The notes under the pieces were generated by a model. It saw nothing but the letters and a program-made list of their open reading frames with translations, searched no databases and was not told the DNA's origin. A stretch of DNA of 34,922 nucleotides from an uncultured Roseburia sp. GTDB taxonomy: Bacteria > Bacillota > Clostridia > Lachnospirales > Lachnospiraceae. The translations under genes were made by a program, and so were the position numbers. The first letter of the stretch is position 1. Every line of letters begins with the position of its first letter. The stretch covers positions 1-34,922 of the forward strand of contig CAMFYL010000017.1 of assembly GCA_946002055.1 (NCBI GenBank), in the 5' to 3' direction. Of this stretch, positions 1 through 7,786 are shown one piece after another.

Positions 1-382
1 CGTCAAAAAACTCCGGAAGAATGATGAAATTCACTGCAATATCATTCTCCCCTGCCGGATAAATTTCCTGAGTAGAATTCTGACTTAGAAATAGCAATTC
101 TCCCTGATGCAATGTAACCGGATTGCCATTAATGATGTGGCTGGTGCTGCCGGAGCACATATAAATCACCTCAATGTAGTTATGGGTGTGCATCGGAAAA
201 TGAACAAACCTGGTGTGGGGTCTCACCTGTATTAGTTTTCCGGAATCCAAAAGCTTGCACGCATCGATAATATTGCTGTCCTTGGACATGTAAAGATTCT
301 TGTCGATGTCCTTGGCTCCATCAAGAATCCTCTGCTCCTCCGGCGTAATTTCTCTTAATTTAGCAATTACTTCCTCTGTCAT
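1..382 (-). CDS. AraC-family regulator, N-terminal cupin part (partial)
   Basis: The reading frame starts at an ATG at 382 and runs off the left edge after about 127 residues. The visible part has an AraC-type N-terminal sensor fold: an RPHTRFVHFPMHTHNYIEV-like stretch with the cupin histidines, then a glycine turn (IINGNPVTLHQGELLFL). The C-terminal HTH pair would lie outside the window, so the family is inferred from the sensor domain. The start lies 3 nt after the TAA of the Rpn-type gene, so the two are probably co-transcribed and translationally coupled. Only a weak AGAGG precedes the ATG. Confidence 0.7.
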   Translation of the reverse strand, partial: MTEEVIAKLREITPEEQRILDGAKDIDKNLYMSKDSNIIDACKLLDSGKLIQVRPHTRFVHFPMHTHNYIEVIYMCSGSTSHIINGNPVTLHQGELLFLSQNSTQEIYPAGENDIAVNFIILPEFFD

Positions 383-385
383 ATC

Positions 386-1402
386 TTATGCCTCTGATAT
401 GATGTTATATTTAACAAGTAGCTCTCTCTGATAGTCCTGATCCTCAGTGCATCGTCTCAAGTCATCTATAAGATTCTTCTCTAACAGCAGCGACGTAAGG
501 CGGTTGATTTGATTCTGACCATTATGGAAACCCTGCTCTATTCCTCGCTCGTATCCCTTCTCAAATACACCTTCACTCAAATTGCACATCTGACGCACCT
601 CACTTTCCAACTGTTCCGTCATCGGAACATCAAAGTCACTCTCTAATATTCGCTTCTTCTCATCTGCTGTTCTATCCTGTGAAAACAGCACTTCTAAAAA
701 TTCCAAAAGGCCTGCATACCCCTCTGTCCCCGGTTCTCCCAAGCAAACCATAACAACACTGAGAAGATCATAATTCTCTCTGTTCTCCACAGCCCGCCCC
801 ACAAGACACTCCGGCTGTATCGCATATCTGGTAATGGTATTTTGAAATTCTTTAGGTGGATTGGTACAAATCCAAATGGAATACACTTTACGAAGCTTAC
901 TATAATCGGCGTGGGTAAACACCGGTCCATATTGGGAAGACAACAACCTCCCGCCGTAATATACGCCCCGTTTCACAATCGGGTAGCCCGGCCGAAAGCG
1001 ATTCTGTGCCTCCACATTCATAATGAGTCGTATGGATCCAGACTCTCCCCTATCCGGAGCAATGGCATGAAAACGGACATCAAAACACACCTTCCCTTCC
1101 GTCAGAGAACTATCCTCGAAAGCTCCAACTTCCACAATCCACTCTCCCGCCTGGGGGCTGACATTGGTATCATCCTTATTGACTCCAACCACACCTATCT
1201 CCGGCTCCCCTTGGATATACTTCCCAGCAATCTCCTCTACCGTACAATCCCCATACTCTGTGGCGCACTCCTTTAAAATATGTGCCAGTACAATCTTATT
1301 AGCCAGCAGCTTCTTCGCCGCCTCATCATATATTGCATTGCTCTGTGTTTGCGCAATGGTCTGGGAAAGATATGTCTCCCTCTCCCGTATAATATCCCCC
1401 AT
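386..1402 (-). CDS. Rpn-family (PD-(D/E)XK) recombination-promoting nuclease / putative transposase
   Basis: The 338-residue protein matches the Lachnospiraceae Rpn/PDDEXK-transposase type. The N-terminus is MGDIIRERETYLSQTIAQTQ. A nuclease core has Asp108 (CFDVRF), then Glu131-Ala-Gln133 (NVEAQN), in which Gln replaces the usual Lys of the E-X-K motif. The charged C-terminal tail (EKGYERGIEQGFHNGQNQINRL) is typical of the family. Known members cut DNA and stimulate RecA-independent recombination; here that is inferred. A longer frame exists from a GTG at 1456, but GGAGG at 1411-1415 lies 8 nt before the ATG at 1402, so the shorter start is chosen. Such genes are mobile-like and often multicopy. 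Confidence 0.75.
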   Translation of the reverse strand: MGDIIRERETYLSQTIAQTQSNAIYDEAAKKLLANKIVLAHILKECATEYGDCTVEEIAGKYIQGEPEIGVVGVNKDDTNVSPQAGEWIVEVGAFEDSSLTEGKVCFDVRFHAIAPDRGESGSIRLIMNVEAQNRFRPGYPIVKRGVYYGGRLLSSQYGPVFTHADYSKLRKVYSIWICTNPPKEFQNTITRYAIQPECLVGRAVENRENYDLLSVVMVCLGEPGTEGYAGLLEFLEVLFSQDRTADEKKRILESDFDVPMTEQLESEVRQMCNLSEGVFEKGYERGIEQGFHNGQNQINRLTSLLLEKNLIDDLRRCTEDQDYQRELLVKYNIISEA

Positions 1403-1555
1403 AAGCACTTCCTCCTGTGTTGCATTGCAGGAGTCTTCAAATGCCACCGAAAACACCTCTTGGTTAAAATTCGAATCTCCTGCTTTTGTAAATATTGGAA
1501 TTCAAAGCATAGATTTCGAATATCAGACCTCAGAAATGTGAAAGACTATGTATAG

Positions 1556-1600
1556 AAAAAATATGCTTTAGAGAATTATAACATCCTCTAAAGCATATTT
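1556..1600 (-). terminator. Rho-independent terminator of uppP
   Basis: A perfect 13-bp stem (1561-1573 with 1586-1598, arm ATATGCTTTAGAG) is followed on the minus strand by six T residues. It lies downstream of uppP and before the Rpn gene. Confidence 0.8.
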
Positions 1601-1641
1601 GCAACAAAAATTTGTATCACAATTGACAACCCCAAAAACTG

Positions 1642-1690
1642 GAGCCACCGGGGACACACCTTCATGCCATTAGTGACTGTCCCTATTGGC
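1642..1690 (-). repeat. REP-like element, copy A (short form)
   Basis: A 49-bp member of the GGGACAG/CTGTCCC repeat family. It holds the palindromic head (GCCATTAGTGACTGTCCC, one mismatch in the stem) and only one of the two adjoining ~22-bp tandem units. It ends 5 bp short of the uppP stop codon. Confidence 0.75.
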
Positions 1691-1694
1691 TTTT

Positions 1695-2561
1695 TTAAAC
1701 AACACCCATAATTCCGCAAAAGAGTACCAATGCGCCCAATACGATACGGTACCATCCAAACACTTTAAAATCGTGCTTCTTAATATACCCCATTAAAAAT
1801 TTGATTACAATCATGGAAACCGCAAATGCCACAATCATACCCGTCAAAAGAATCACTCCCTCGCCTTGCATGAAAGATGATTCTGTCAAAAACTTTACTC
1901 CTTTTAATAGGCTGGCACCAAACATAACAGGAATGGCCAAAAAGAATGTATATTCTGCGGCAACCGTTCTGGACACTCCCAGAAGTAGTGCCCCTACAAT
2001 CGTGGCTCCGGAGCGAGATGTCCCCGGAAAAATTGCGGCTATTAGCTGAAACATACCAATCCAAAATGCCACTCCATAGTCTATCCGTTCCAATGTAGTT
2101 ACTCTTGCTGTTTTTCCCTGATGTTTGTACTCGATCACAATAAACGCGATACCAAACAGAATCAGCATAATTGCAACTGTCTGGTAATTATAGAACCAAG
2201 CTTCTAAAACATCATCAAATAAAAGACCTACAATCGCTGCCGGTACACAGGATACTAAGATGTGAAACCATAATTCAAAAATATCCCCTTTCACATAAGA
2301 ACCCACACCGGTTTCTGTCAACGGTTTCTTGTTATTTTTCTTTCCAAATGGCCAAATCTGATTCCAGAATAAAACAACAACCGCCAGTATCGCTCCCAAC
2401 TGAATGACTACTTCAAACATACTGTAAAACTCATCAGAAACATCTAATCTGACGACTTCATTTAATAAGATCATATGTCCGGTACTGCTAATGGGGAGCC
2501 ACTCCGTAATACCTTCCACAATTCCAAAAAGAATTGCTTTTATAATCTCAGTGATTTCCAT
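1695..2561 (-). CDS. uppP: Undecaprenyl-diphosphatase UppP (BacA)
   Basis: This 288-residue polytopic membrane protein removes a phosphate from undecaprenyl diphosphate (EC 3.6.1.27), recycling the lipid carrier for peptidoglycan and wall polymers and giving bacitracin resistance. Family signatures are clear. The N-terminal block is GIVEGITEWLPISSTGHMIL, with the conserved Glu pair and SSTGH. The second block is FPGTSRSGATIVGALLLG, with the catalytic-type Arg/Ser cluster. Length is normal for the family. GGAGG lies a few nt before the ATG. It is monocistronic, with decayed ppk sequence upstream and a strong terminator downstream. Confidence 0.95.
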   Translation of the reverse strand: MEITEIIKAILFGIVEGITEWLPISSTGHMILLNEVVRLDVSDEFYSMFEVVIQLGAILAVVVLFWNQIWPFGKKNNKKPLTETGVGSYVKGDIFELWFHILVSCVPAAIVGLLFDDVLEAWFYNYQTVAIMLILFGIAFIVIEYKHQGKTARVTTLERIDYGVAFWIGMFQLIAAIFPGTSRSGATIVGALLLGVSRTVAAEYTFFLAIPVMFGASLLKGVKFLTESSFMQGEGVILLTGMIVAFAVSMIVIKFLMGYIKKHDFKVFGWYRIVLGALVLFCGIMGVV

Positions 2562-2605
2562 TTAGACACCTCCAAAACTAATTGCATTCATTGGCATAAG
2601 CCTGC

Positions 2606-2833
2606 TCATAAAAGTATTCCCTGGGGTTCAAGTTCTCCCATTAACTGTTCATATATTTTTGCTTTCTTTTTCTCCAGCTCCTTTGTCTGTTTTAAAATAG
2701 CACAGACCTGTTCCTCGCTATTCATCCCTGTTTTATTCTCTATAATCTGCTCCTTTGAATTCATCTGTGTCATAAGGGTTCCCACTCTGACCATAAAAAA
2801 CTCATCCAGGTTCGTTTGATATTTTTCTTCATC
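2606..2833 (-). pseudogene. N-terminal relic of polyphosphate kinase (ppk1)
   Basis: About 75 codons encode the hallmark Ppk1 N-domain segment NLDEFFMVRVGTL, then NKTGMNSEEQV and a helical stretch ending GELEPQGI before a stop. Functional Ppk1 is about 700 residues, so this is a small internal piece lacking the initiating region and all catalytic domains. It is in the same frame as the pstS-like fragment just upstream, separated only by a TGA at 2834-2836. That suggests a deletion joined two phosphate-metabolism genes. Identification rests on recognising the motif. Confidence 0.6.
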
Positions 2834-3330
2834 TCATGGCTCTCCCTTCAACATTTCCCATGACGTGATTTTTCCACTATAAATTCCTGCTAGTTCTTTT
2901 GTAGACAGGTATGTAATGGGATTCTTCTGATTTGCAATTATAATGATTTCATCCTCTGCAATCTTTTTTGCTCTAAGCATTTCTTGTTCATCATATGTGA
3001 GATATCTGCATACCATTCCATAATCATATTCTCCTCCGCCATTTTCCGTATCGTCTGTGACACATAACCGGAGCCACCAATTTTGATCGTCCCCTGAGAT
3101 TTATCTGATAAGAAGGGGGCACATTCCTCTTTCACTTGGTTTTTTATATACCGCCAAAAATCTGCCTCCACATCATTTAATTCACCAGTGAATACCAACA
3201 AAAAAGGTCTTTTATATTTTTCCTCTGTTCTCACAACTTTGCACTGTTGTCCAGCCACGGATGTCTCTTTTGAAATATAGCCAATGGCATTTTTTTGACC
3301 GCATACATACTCCAAGACTTCACTATTCAA
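2834..3330 (-). pseudogene. Decayed PstS-like phosphate-binding protein fragment
   Basis: Two overlapping frames together encode pieces of a periplasmic-binding-protein-like (PBP) phosphate-binding protein. The first has AIGYISKE, typical of the end of a domain, and then GTIKIGGSGYVSQTIRKMAEE, the start of a second. The second frame has NPITYLSTKELAGIYSGKITSW, the classic PstS lobe motif. Removing one G near 3031-3036 joins them cleanly (MAEEYDYGMVCRY). The 5' end is also missing (only a TTG start, no signal peptide), and a TGA ends it inside the domain. It is therefore a truncated, frameshifted gene with no expected product. Confidence 0.7.
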
Positions 3331-3403
3331 ATAAAATCAAGGTTATTTCTTTTTTCCAGATAGATTTCACATTTTTCTTCCTTACGTAAAGCTTTTATAT
3401 ACG

Positions 3404-3429
3404 AAAAACGGCGGAAAATGCCCCGCCGT
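3404..3429 (-). terminator. Terminator of the EAL-MFS-SMR operon
   Basis: A 7-bp GC-only-core stem (ACGGCGG at 3408-3414 with CCGCCGT at 3423-3429, loop of 8) is followed on the minus strand by TTTTT. Confidence 0.75.
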
Positions 3430-3443
3430 GTTGATGTGCCTTC

Positions 3444-3483
3444 GAGCCATTCGTACCCGTCCCTAATGGCTCGCTAATGGCTC
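3444..3483 (-). repeat. REP-like element, copy B (degenerate)
   Basis: This is a degenerate copy of the family head (GAGCCATT ... GTCCCTAATGGCTC) followed by a second CTAATGGCTC. The TAG stop of the 68-residue membrane protein (3474-3476) lies inside it. Confidence 0.55.
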
Positions 3484-3680
3484 TGATACACATAAAGGCC
3501 ATAAAATAAATCCAGCAGTCCTACCAGACAGGTTGGTATTACATAAAATACGGTAGCCGGCAGCGCAAAATGTTGAACGCCATACTCCATTGCTTTTACG
3601 CATACGACTACGTCAAAAATTACCATTCCCAGAAATATCGCCGTCACCAGTACCCAAAGAATTATACTTTTCTTTTTCAT
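3474..3680 (-). CDS. Small two-helix membrane protein, function unknown
   Basis: This 68-residue protein starts MKKKSIILWVLVTAIFLG and has two hydrophobic helices (about 5-28 and 42-62). GGAGGAGAACT precedes the ATG at 3680. A longer frame from 3746 overlaps the SMR gene and has no ribosome site, so it is rejected. It is the last gene of the EAL-MFS-SMR cluster, 14 nt after the SMR stop. The last codons and the TAG come from REP copy B, so the C-terminus may have been set by that insertion. I recognise no family. Confidence 0.6.
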   Translation of the reverse strand: MKKKSIILWVLVTAIFLGMVIFDVVVCVKAMEYGVQHFALPATVFYVIPTCLVGLLDLFYGLYVYQSH

Positions 3681-3694
3681 AGTTCTCCTCCTAA

Positions 3695-4006
3695 TCACCT
3701 GTTTATAAGAATGACACCTACCACCAGGAGTATGACTCCAACCCATCCTGTCTTACTCAAAGACTCTGAAAAAAACAGGATTCCAATCAATGCCGAAGCC
3801 ACAATGCCCACAGCCGACCACGTGGAATATGTGACGCATAAATCCATATACTTCAAACATTTTGCCAAAAAGAAATAGCACAAAAGGTAAGATATTATGC
3901 TGAGTACAGATGGATAAAGCTTTGTAAACCCCTCTGAGCATTTCAATGCCGTAATACCTATCAGTTCAAATATGATTGTTATCGCCAACAAAACATACCC
4001 TATCAT
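3695..4006 (-). CDS. SMR-family small multidrug/guanidinium-type transporter
   Basis: The 103-residue protein has four predicted helices and the essential membrane Glu14 (TIIFELIG) of the small multidrug resistance family, which exchanges protons for cationic drugs or guanidinium as a dimer. TYSTWSAVGIVASALIGILFFSE in helix 3 and the following loop matches the EmrE/QacC pattern. It overlaps the MFS gene upstream by 4 nt (ATGA), so it is translated from the same mRNA. Substrate cannot be read from the sequence. The other family gene normally needed for a paired SMR is absent. Confidence 0.85.
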   Translation of the reverse strand: MIGYVLLAITIIFELIGITALKCSEGFTKLYPSVLSIISYLLCYFFLAKCLKYMDLCVTYSTWSAVGIVASALIGILFFSESLSKTGWVGVILLVVGVILINR

Positions 4007-5304
4007 GAGTCCCGCTGTCCTTCCGTTTTATCGGCAATTTTTAAAAATACAAACCCCAGTGCAAAGAAGATCGTCAGCGTAGCAACAGCAACATTAATGG
4101 TTCCCCCGGCCAGCTTCACTCCTGCAATGACAGCCGAGCCCAGGAAGGATGCTCCTTTGGCAAAAATGTCATATAATCCAAAATATTCTCCAGAATTCTC
4201 CGGCGGAATAATCTTAGAGAAATATGATCTGGACAAGGACTGAATTGACCCCTGAAAGCATCCCACTCCAAAGGCCATAATCCCAAATCCAATCAGGCTC
4301 TTTAATGTTAAGGCATATAAACAAACACAGAAGTATCCCACAATGCAGACTAAAATCAAATGAACGGTGTCATATTTTTTTGAGAGTTTTGCAAACACCA
4401 GTGATCCCGCAAATGCCACAACCTGTGTTGCCAACAGAAACACTACCTGACCAACTGCATCGAGATTTAAATCCGTACCAATATTTATGCAGTTGTCTAT
4501 AATTGTTCCAACCCCATCTATATAGAAGAAAAACCCAATCAAAAAGAATAGAACTTTTTTATCTTGTGTTGCGATTCTCTTACATGTTCTAAATATTTCC
4601 GAAAATGCATGTCTGACGGCATGCTTCTCTCTTTCCACATAATTTTTCTGCTTGTAATTTCTTATCCAGGGAATGGTCACAACAGACCACCACAAGGCTG
4701 TGGAAACAAATCCAATAATCATAGAGAGTTGATTTGATATTTTCCCCAACATATCCGGTCCCAAAATATATGCCACCAAAGCAACTAAAAAAGGAATACA
4801 GGACCCGATATAACCCCAGGCAAAGCCATAGGAAGACACCTCATCCATTTTCTCTTCTGTTGTAACATCATTCAACATAGAGTCGTAAAACACCAGAGAG
4901 GCGCTGTAAAATATTTTTGTGACAACATAGATCACCAAAAATATCCACCAACTCATTGCAAAACCGTTGAGAATACATCCTACCACTCCCACTGCAACCG
5001 CTGTGGTAAACAATATTTTCTTTGTGTCCTTATAGTCTGCAATTGCTCCACATAGTGGTCCCAGAATTGCCACAAGAATGGTGGACACAGCAATAGCTAT
5101 GGAATAGTAGGCTGTTGCCCGGTCAGAGGTAATCTGTCCTGCTCCTGTCCCCACAGCCAATGCCTTAAACCAGATAGGTATCAACGCACATGCCAACAAG
5201 GTGTACGCTGAGTTCCCTACATCATAAAGAACCCAGGAAAATTCCTCTTTGCTCAGCCCTCGAATCGTTTTTTCTTTGTTATTTTTCTGCGATAATTTTC
5301 TCAC
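4003..5304 (-). CDS. MFS transporter, UMF1 (Atg22-like) family
   Basis: This 433-residue, 12-helix permease has the UMF1 signature near the N-terminus (WVLYDVGNSAYTLL). Further conserved pieces are GPLCGAIADYKDTKK between helices 2 and 3, FYDSMLND, and QGSIQSLSRSYFSKIIPPENSGEYFGLYDIFAKGASF in the second half (split here: QGSIQSLSRS, then EYFGLYDIF). Yeast Atg22 exports vacuolar amino acids; the bacterial substrate is unknown. The start overlaps the EAL gene stop by 4 nt and its own stop overlaps the SMR start by 4 nt, so the three are tightly coupled. Confidence 0.85.
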   Translation of the reverse strand: MRKLSQKNNKEKTIRGLSKEEFSWVLYDVGNSAYTLLACALIPIWFKALAVGTGAGQITSDRATAYYSIAIAVSTILVAILGPLCGAIADYKDTKKILFTTAVAVGVVGCILNGFAMSWWIFLVIYVVTKIFYSASLVFYDSMLNDVTTEEKMDEVSSYGFAWGYIGSCIPFLVALVAYILGPDMLGKISNQLSMIIGFVSTALWWSVVTIPWIRNYKQKNYVEREKHAVRHAFSEIFRTCKRIATQDKKVLFFLIGFFFYIDGVGTIIDNCINIGTDLNLDAVGQVVFLLATQVVAFAGSLVFAKLSKKYDTVHLILVCIVGYFCVCLYALTLKSLIGFGIMAFGVGCFQGSIQSLSRSYFSKIIPPENSGEYFGLYDIFAKGASFLGSAVIAGVKLAGGTINVAVATLTIFFALGFVFLKIADKTEGQRDS

Positions 5305-6158
5305 TGTCTCTCCTCCATGCAGTATTTCTTTTCGTTATATTCGTCAATCACATCCTTGGCCTCCCGGCTGGTACTGATAAACTCTTCATTTGGTTTTCCG
5401 AGGAAATATCCCTGACCGAACGTAACACCAATGCGCAGCAGACACTGTAACTCTCCCTCTGTCTCAATACCCTCAGCTACCATTGCCATTCCCAACTCTT
5501 CACAATACCGTTGCAAATAGCCCACAATTAATTGCTTGGTCTGTTTTTTGTCAATGTCCCGAACCAATTCATGATCCAATTTCATGTATTCCGCAGATAC
5601 ATTTACAATTCGATTCAGCCCGGAATATCCTGCGCCCACATCATCCAAAGCAATCTCATATCCCTGATTTTTGTAATGCTTGATAATTGCTTTCAATTTC
5701 TTGTAGTTTTCAATGTCGGACCGCTCCGTAATTTCAAAGACAATATCCTGTGCCTCCAGACCATATTTCTTTATTTTTTTACCGGTGAATCCCTCTACAA
5801 AATTTTTATCTTGCAGCACCTCGCCATCCACATTGATAAACAGTTTTACCCCTGCCGGCTTTCTTTTGGAGCGCTTCAGAGCTTTCTTTCTACATATCTT
5901 TTCCAATTCCCAGACACATCCGGTTTTTTCCGCCAGAACAAATAATTCGGAAATCGTAAGAGATGTATTCGGCTTACTGATACGGCTGAGTGCCTCATAG
6001 CCAAACACCTTGCCATCCCTGAGAGAGACAATCGGTTGAAATACCATGTACAACTTCTTTTCTGCAATAATCTCCGCCAGTTCTTCTATGTTTTCTTCTT
6101 GATTTTTCTTCATTTCTCCACACACAAAAAAAGAATGAATCAGAAAGCGTGCTTTCAT
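5301..6158 (-). CDS. EAL-domain cyclic-di-GMP phosphodiesterase
   Basis: The 285-residue protein is almost a bare EAL domain (about residues 30-265). It has FQPIVSL, Glu55 in EALSR, LFINVDGE, FEITER, ALDDVGAGYSGL, MKLD, AEGIE and GQGYFLGKP. The metal ligands and loop-6 motif look intact (DDVG in place of DDFG), so it is probably an active hydrolase of c-di-GMP to pGpG. No sensor or GGDEF domain is attached. Start at 6158 has AAGGA seven nt upstream; an internal ATG at 6113 is possible. It heads the operon with two transporters, an unusual pairing. Confidence 0.88.
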   Translation of the reverse strand: MKARFLIHSFFVCGEMKKNQEENIEELAEIIAEKKLYMVFQPIVSLRDGKVFGYEALSRISKPNTSLTISELFVLAEKTGCVWELEKICRKKALKRSKRKPAGVKLFINVDGEVLQDKNFVEGFTGKKIKKYGLEAQDIVFEITERSDIENYKKLKAIIKHYKNQGYEIALDDVGAGYSGLNRIVNVSAEYMKLDHELVRDIDKKQTKQLIVGYLQRYCEELGMAMVAEGIETEGELQCLLRIGVTFGQGYFLGKPNEEFISTSREAKDVIDEYNEKKYCMEERQ

Positions 6159-6188
6159 AATTCATTCCTTTTTCTCCTTATGAATCTC

Positions 6189-6263
6189 AATCTTTACCAC
6201 TTTCTTTTCTCATTCAGTATAGAAAGCCAATGTAAAATCAACAATCTATACGGGGTAAAGATT
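6189..6263. repeat. 10-bp inverted repeat flanking the EAL promoter
   Basis: AATCTTTACC at 6189-6198 and its exact reverse complement GGTAAAGATT at 6254-6263 bracket the likely -10/-35 of the EAL operon. It may be a paired operator in the divergent EAL/XRE intergenic region. This is an inference from position only. Confidence 0.4.
6216..6244 (-). promoter_or_regulatory. Probable promoter of EAL-MFS-SMR operon
   Basis: TATACT (6216-6221) lies 17 nt from TTGTTG (6239-6244) on the minus strand, upstream of the EAL start. The -10 is good and the -35 weak. Confidence 0.45.
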
Positions 6264-6315
6264 TCGTAAAAATTACATTAAATTACGGGCTATTCCTTTC
6301 TCTGCCATTTCATTG

Positions 6316-6321
6316 TATAAT
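6316..6321 (+). promoter_or_regulatory. -10 box of the XRE-like gene
   Basis: There is a consensus TATAAT 35 nt before the ATG. No good -35 is seen at 17 nt (TTCCTT), which may mean activation by a regulator. Confidence 0.5.
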
Positions 6322-6356
6322 GTAGTCTAGTAACGCAACAAAGAAGGAGATTCATT

Positions 6357-6854
6357 ATGGGACGCAAATCCACAAAAGAAAATAAAAACATTTACCAGAT
6401 TAGTCGAGAGAATGTGAACCTCACAAGAGATGCCGCCGCAGAGCAACTTGAATTTGTTTCTTCTGATCGAATTGAGAAGATTGAAAATGAGAAATCATAT
6501 CCCCATCCGGACGAGATTCTTGCTATGGCTGACTGCTATAAGAATCCTTCCCTGTGCAATTACTATTGCTCCCACGAGTGTCCCATCGGCCAGGAATATG
6601 TACCTGAGGTGACAGCAAAGGATTTGTCAGTAATCACCCTGGAGATGCTCTCAACCCTTAACACCCTTTCCAAAGAGCGGGACCGTATGATTGACATTGC
6701 CGCGGATGGCAAGGTCTCAGAGGATGAAATCACTGATTTTCTGAGAATCAAGGAATATCTGGAAAGCATGTCCCTGACCATTGAGTCCTTAAAGCTATGG
6801 GTGGAAAACACCATTGCCTCCGGAGAAATTGATAAGAACTTTTTTAATCAGTAA
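6357..6854 (+). CDS. XRE-like helix-turn-helix protein
   Basis: The 165-residue protein starts at an ATG with AAGGAG seven nt upstream. Residues about 10-60 resemble an XRE-type HTH (IYQISRENVNLTRDAAAEQL, then SSDRIEKIENEKSYPHPDEIL). A Cys cluster follows (CNYYCSHECPIG, residues about 66-77) that could bind metal, then a helical C-terminal half. This HTH-plus-Cys layout is common in Lachnospiraceae proteins of unknown role. It is divergent from the EAL operon and followed by a strong terminator, so it is a single-gene unit. Regulation of the EAL operon is possible but not shown. Confidence 0.65.
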   Translation: MGRKSTKENKNIYQISRENVNLTRDAAAEQLEFVSSDRIEKIENEKSYPHPDEILAMADCYKNPSLCNYYCSHECPIGQEYVPEVTAKDLSVITLEMLSTLNTLSKERDRMIDIAADGKVSEDEITDFLRIKEYLESMSLTIESLKLWVENTIASGEIDKNFFNQ

Positions 6855-6872
6855 AATGATTTTACATAACAC

Positions 6873-6911
6873 AATACGGGAATGCCCTATATGAGCATTC
6901 CCGTATTTTTA
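6873..6911 (+). terminator. Terminator of the XRE-like gene
   Basis: A perfect 13-bp stem (AATACGGGAATGC at 6873-6885 with 6895-6907), loop of 9, runs into TTTTT on the plus strand. It overlaps the stop of the convergent DUF3021 gene. Confidence 0.85.
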
Positions 6912-7337
6912 TTTCTGGTACTGATGCAGCATCTTGGTCAGTTTCTTGGCGTCGTTGGTATTGATGATGCCGGATATCACATCCTCCACCACATATACAA
7001 TAACAATGCTAATACCCAAGGCAATGGTCTGCCCCTTTGGAGCTGCTTTGATATTATCAATTCCATAGGCCACGAAATACAGAATCAATTCGATACTGAC
7101 AAGCTGCAGCACCTTGCGCATGTATAACTGTTTCACAGTAAGTTCTTTCTTGGAATACATAACCGCCACCGGAATCATACTAAGAAACCCATAAATCACC
7201 GGTGCAAAAAATGCCTCGTAGCCAAATTGCTGTCCCGGTCGATAGATATTTCCCAAAACTCCTATAGCAATGGTAACAAGGGTCACCACCACAAAAAAGC
7301 TGGTAAGCATTTGCTTCAAAAAATCTTTTCCACTCAT
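6909..7337 (-). CDS. DUF3021 membrane protein, partner of LytTR regulator
   Basis: This ~142-residue protein has four hydrophobic helices (about 12-30, 44-60, 79-95, 107-127) and matches the DUF3021 family, which is regularly encoded next to LytTR-type regulators. It may act as the membrane partner that holds or senses for the regulator, as in LytTR regulatory systems of streptococci; that role is inferred. The start (ATG 7337, or GTG 7340) overlaps the LytTR stop, with GGAGG 6-9 nt upstream. Third gene of the hydrolase-LytTR-DUF3021 operon. Confidence 0.75.
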   Translation of the reverse strand: MSGKDFLKQMLTSFFVVVTLVTIAIGVLGNIYRPGQQFGYEAFFAPVIYGFLSMIPVAVMYSKKELTVKQLYMRKVLQLVSIELILYFVAYGIDNIKAAPKGQTIALGISIVIVYVVEDVISGIINTNDAKKLTKMLHQYQK

Positions 7338-7783
7338 CACTTCTTACCTCCTGCTAATTTTTCCTTTAGTGCAGGTACGTATTTTCTGGAGATGATAACC
7401 TCTTCTCCATTTTGCAAAACTGCGATAAATCGACTGTTAAATCCCGGCTTTATGGCAGTCACCTTCATTAAATTCAGCAAGATAGATTTGGAAACCCTAA
7501 GGAAGCTCTTATCCTCCAACTCACCTTCCAGAGCGTATAGCCTCTCCCTTGACTCGTAGACATCCTTGGAAGAATAGATAAAAGTCTTGTTATCAATAGC
7601 CTCGATATAATAAATATCCATCACCGCTATCTCATACTGCCTTCCATCCATATTGCCTGTAAGCTGTCCCTGTCTCGATTTGACAAAGTGTACAATCTCT
7701 TTCACTTCCTCTGTCACCTTATGACATTGAACCTCAACCACTTCCTCCAGTTGTTCCCCAATCTTTCTCACCCTAACATTCAT
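7337..7783 (-). CDS. LytTR-family DNA-binding response protein
   Basis: The 148-residue protein lacks a receiver domain. The C-terminal ~100 residues form a LytTR DNA-binding domain (IYYIEAIDNKTFIYS, YALEGELEDKSFLRVSKSIL, LNLMKVTAIKP, NGEEVIISRKYVPALKEKL). The N-terminal 45 residues are helical and charged. It begins 3 nt after the hydrolase stop without its own clear ribosome site, so it depends on coupling. A direct-repeat site upstream of the operon (9197-9228) is the obvious candidate target and implies autoregulation. Confidence 0.88.
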   Translation of the reverse strand: MNVRVRKIGEQLEEVVEVQCHKVTEEVKEIVHFVKSRQGQLTGNMDGRQYEIAVMDIYYIEAIDNKTFIYSSKDVYESRERLYALEGELEDKSFLRVSKSILLNLMKVTAIKPGFNSRFIAVLQNGEEVIISRKYVPALKEKLAGGKK

Positions 7784-7786
7784 ACA

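Noticed and set aside
842-1276. Plus-strand frames opposite the Rpn gene
   Set aside because: Shadow frames with no ribosome site; the minus-strand protein has recognisable motifs.
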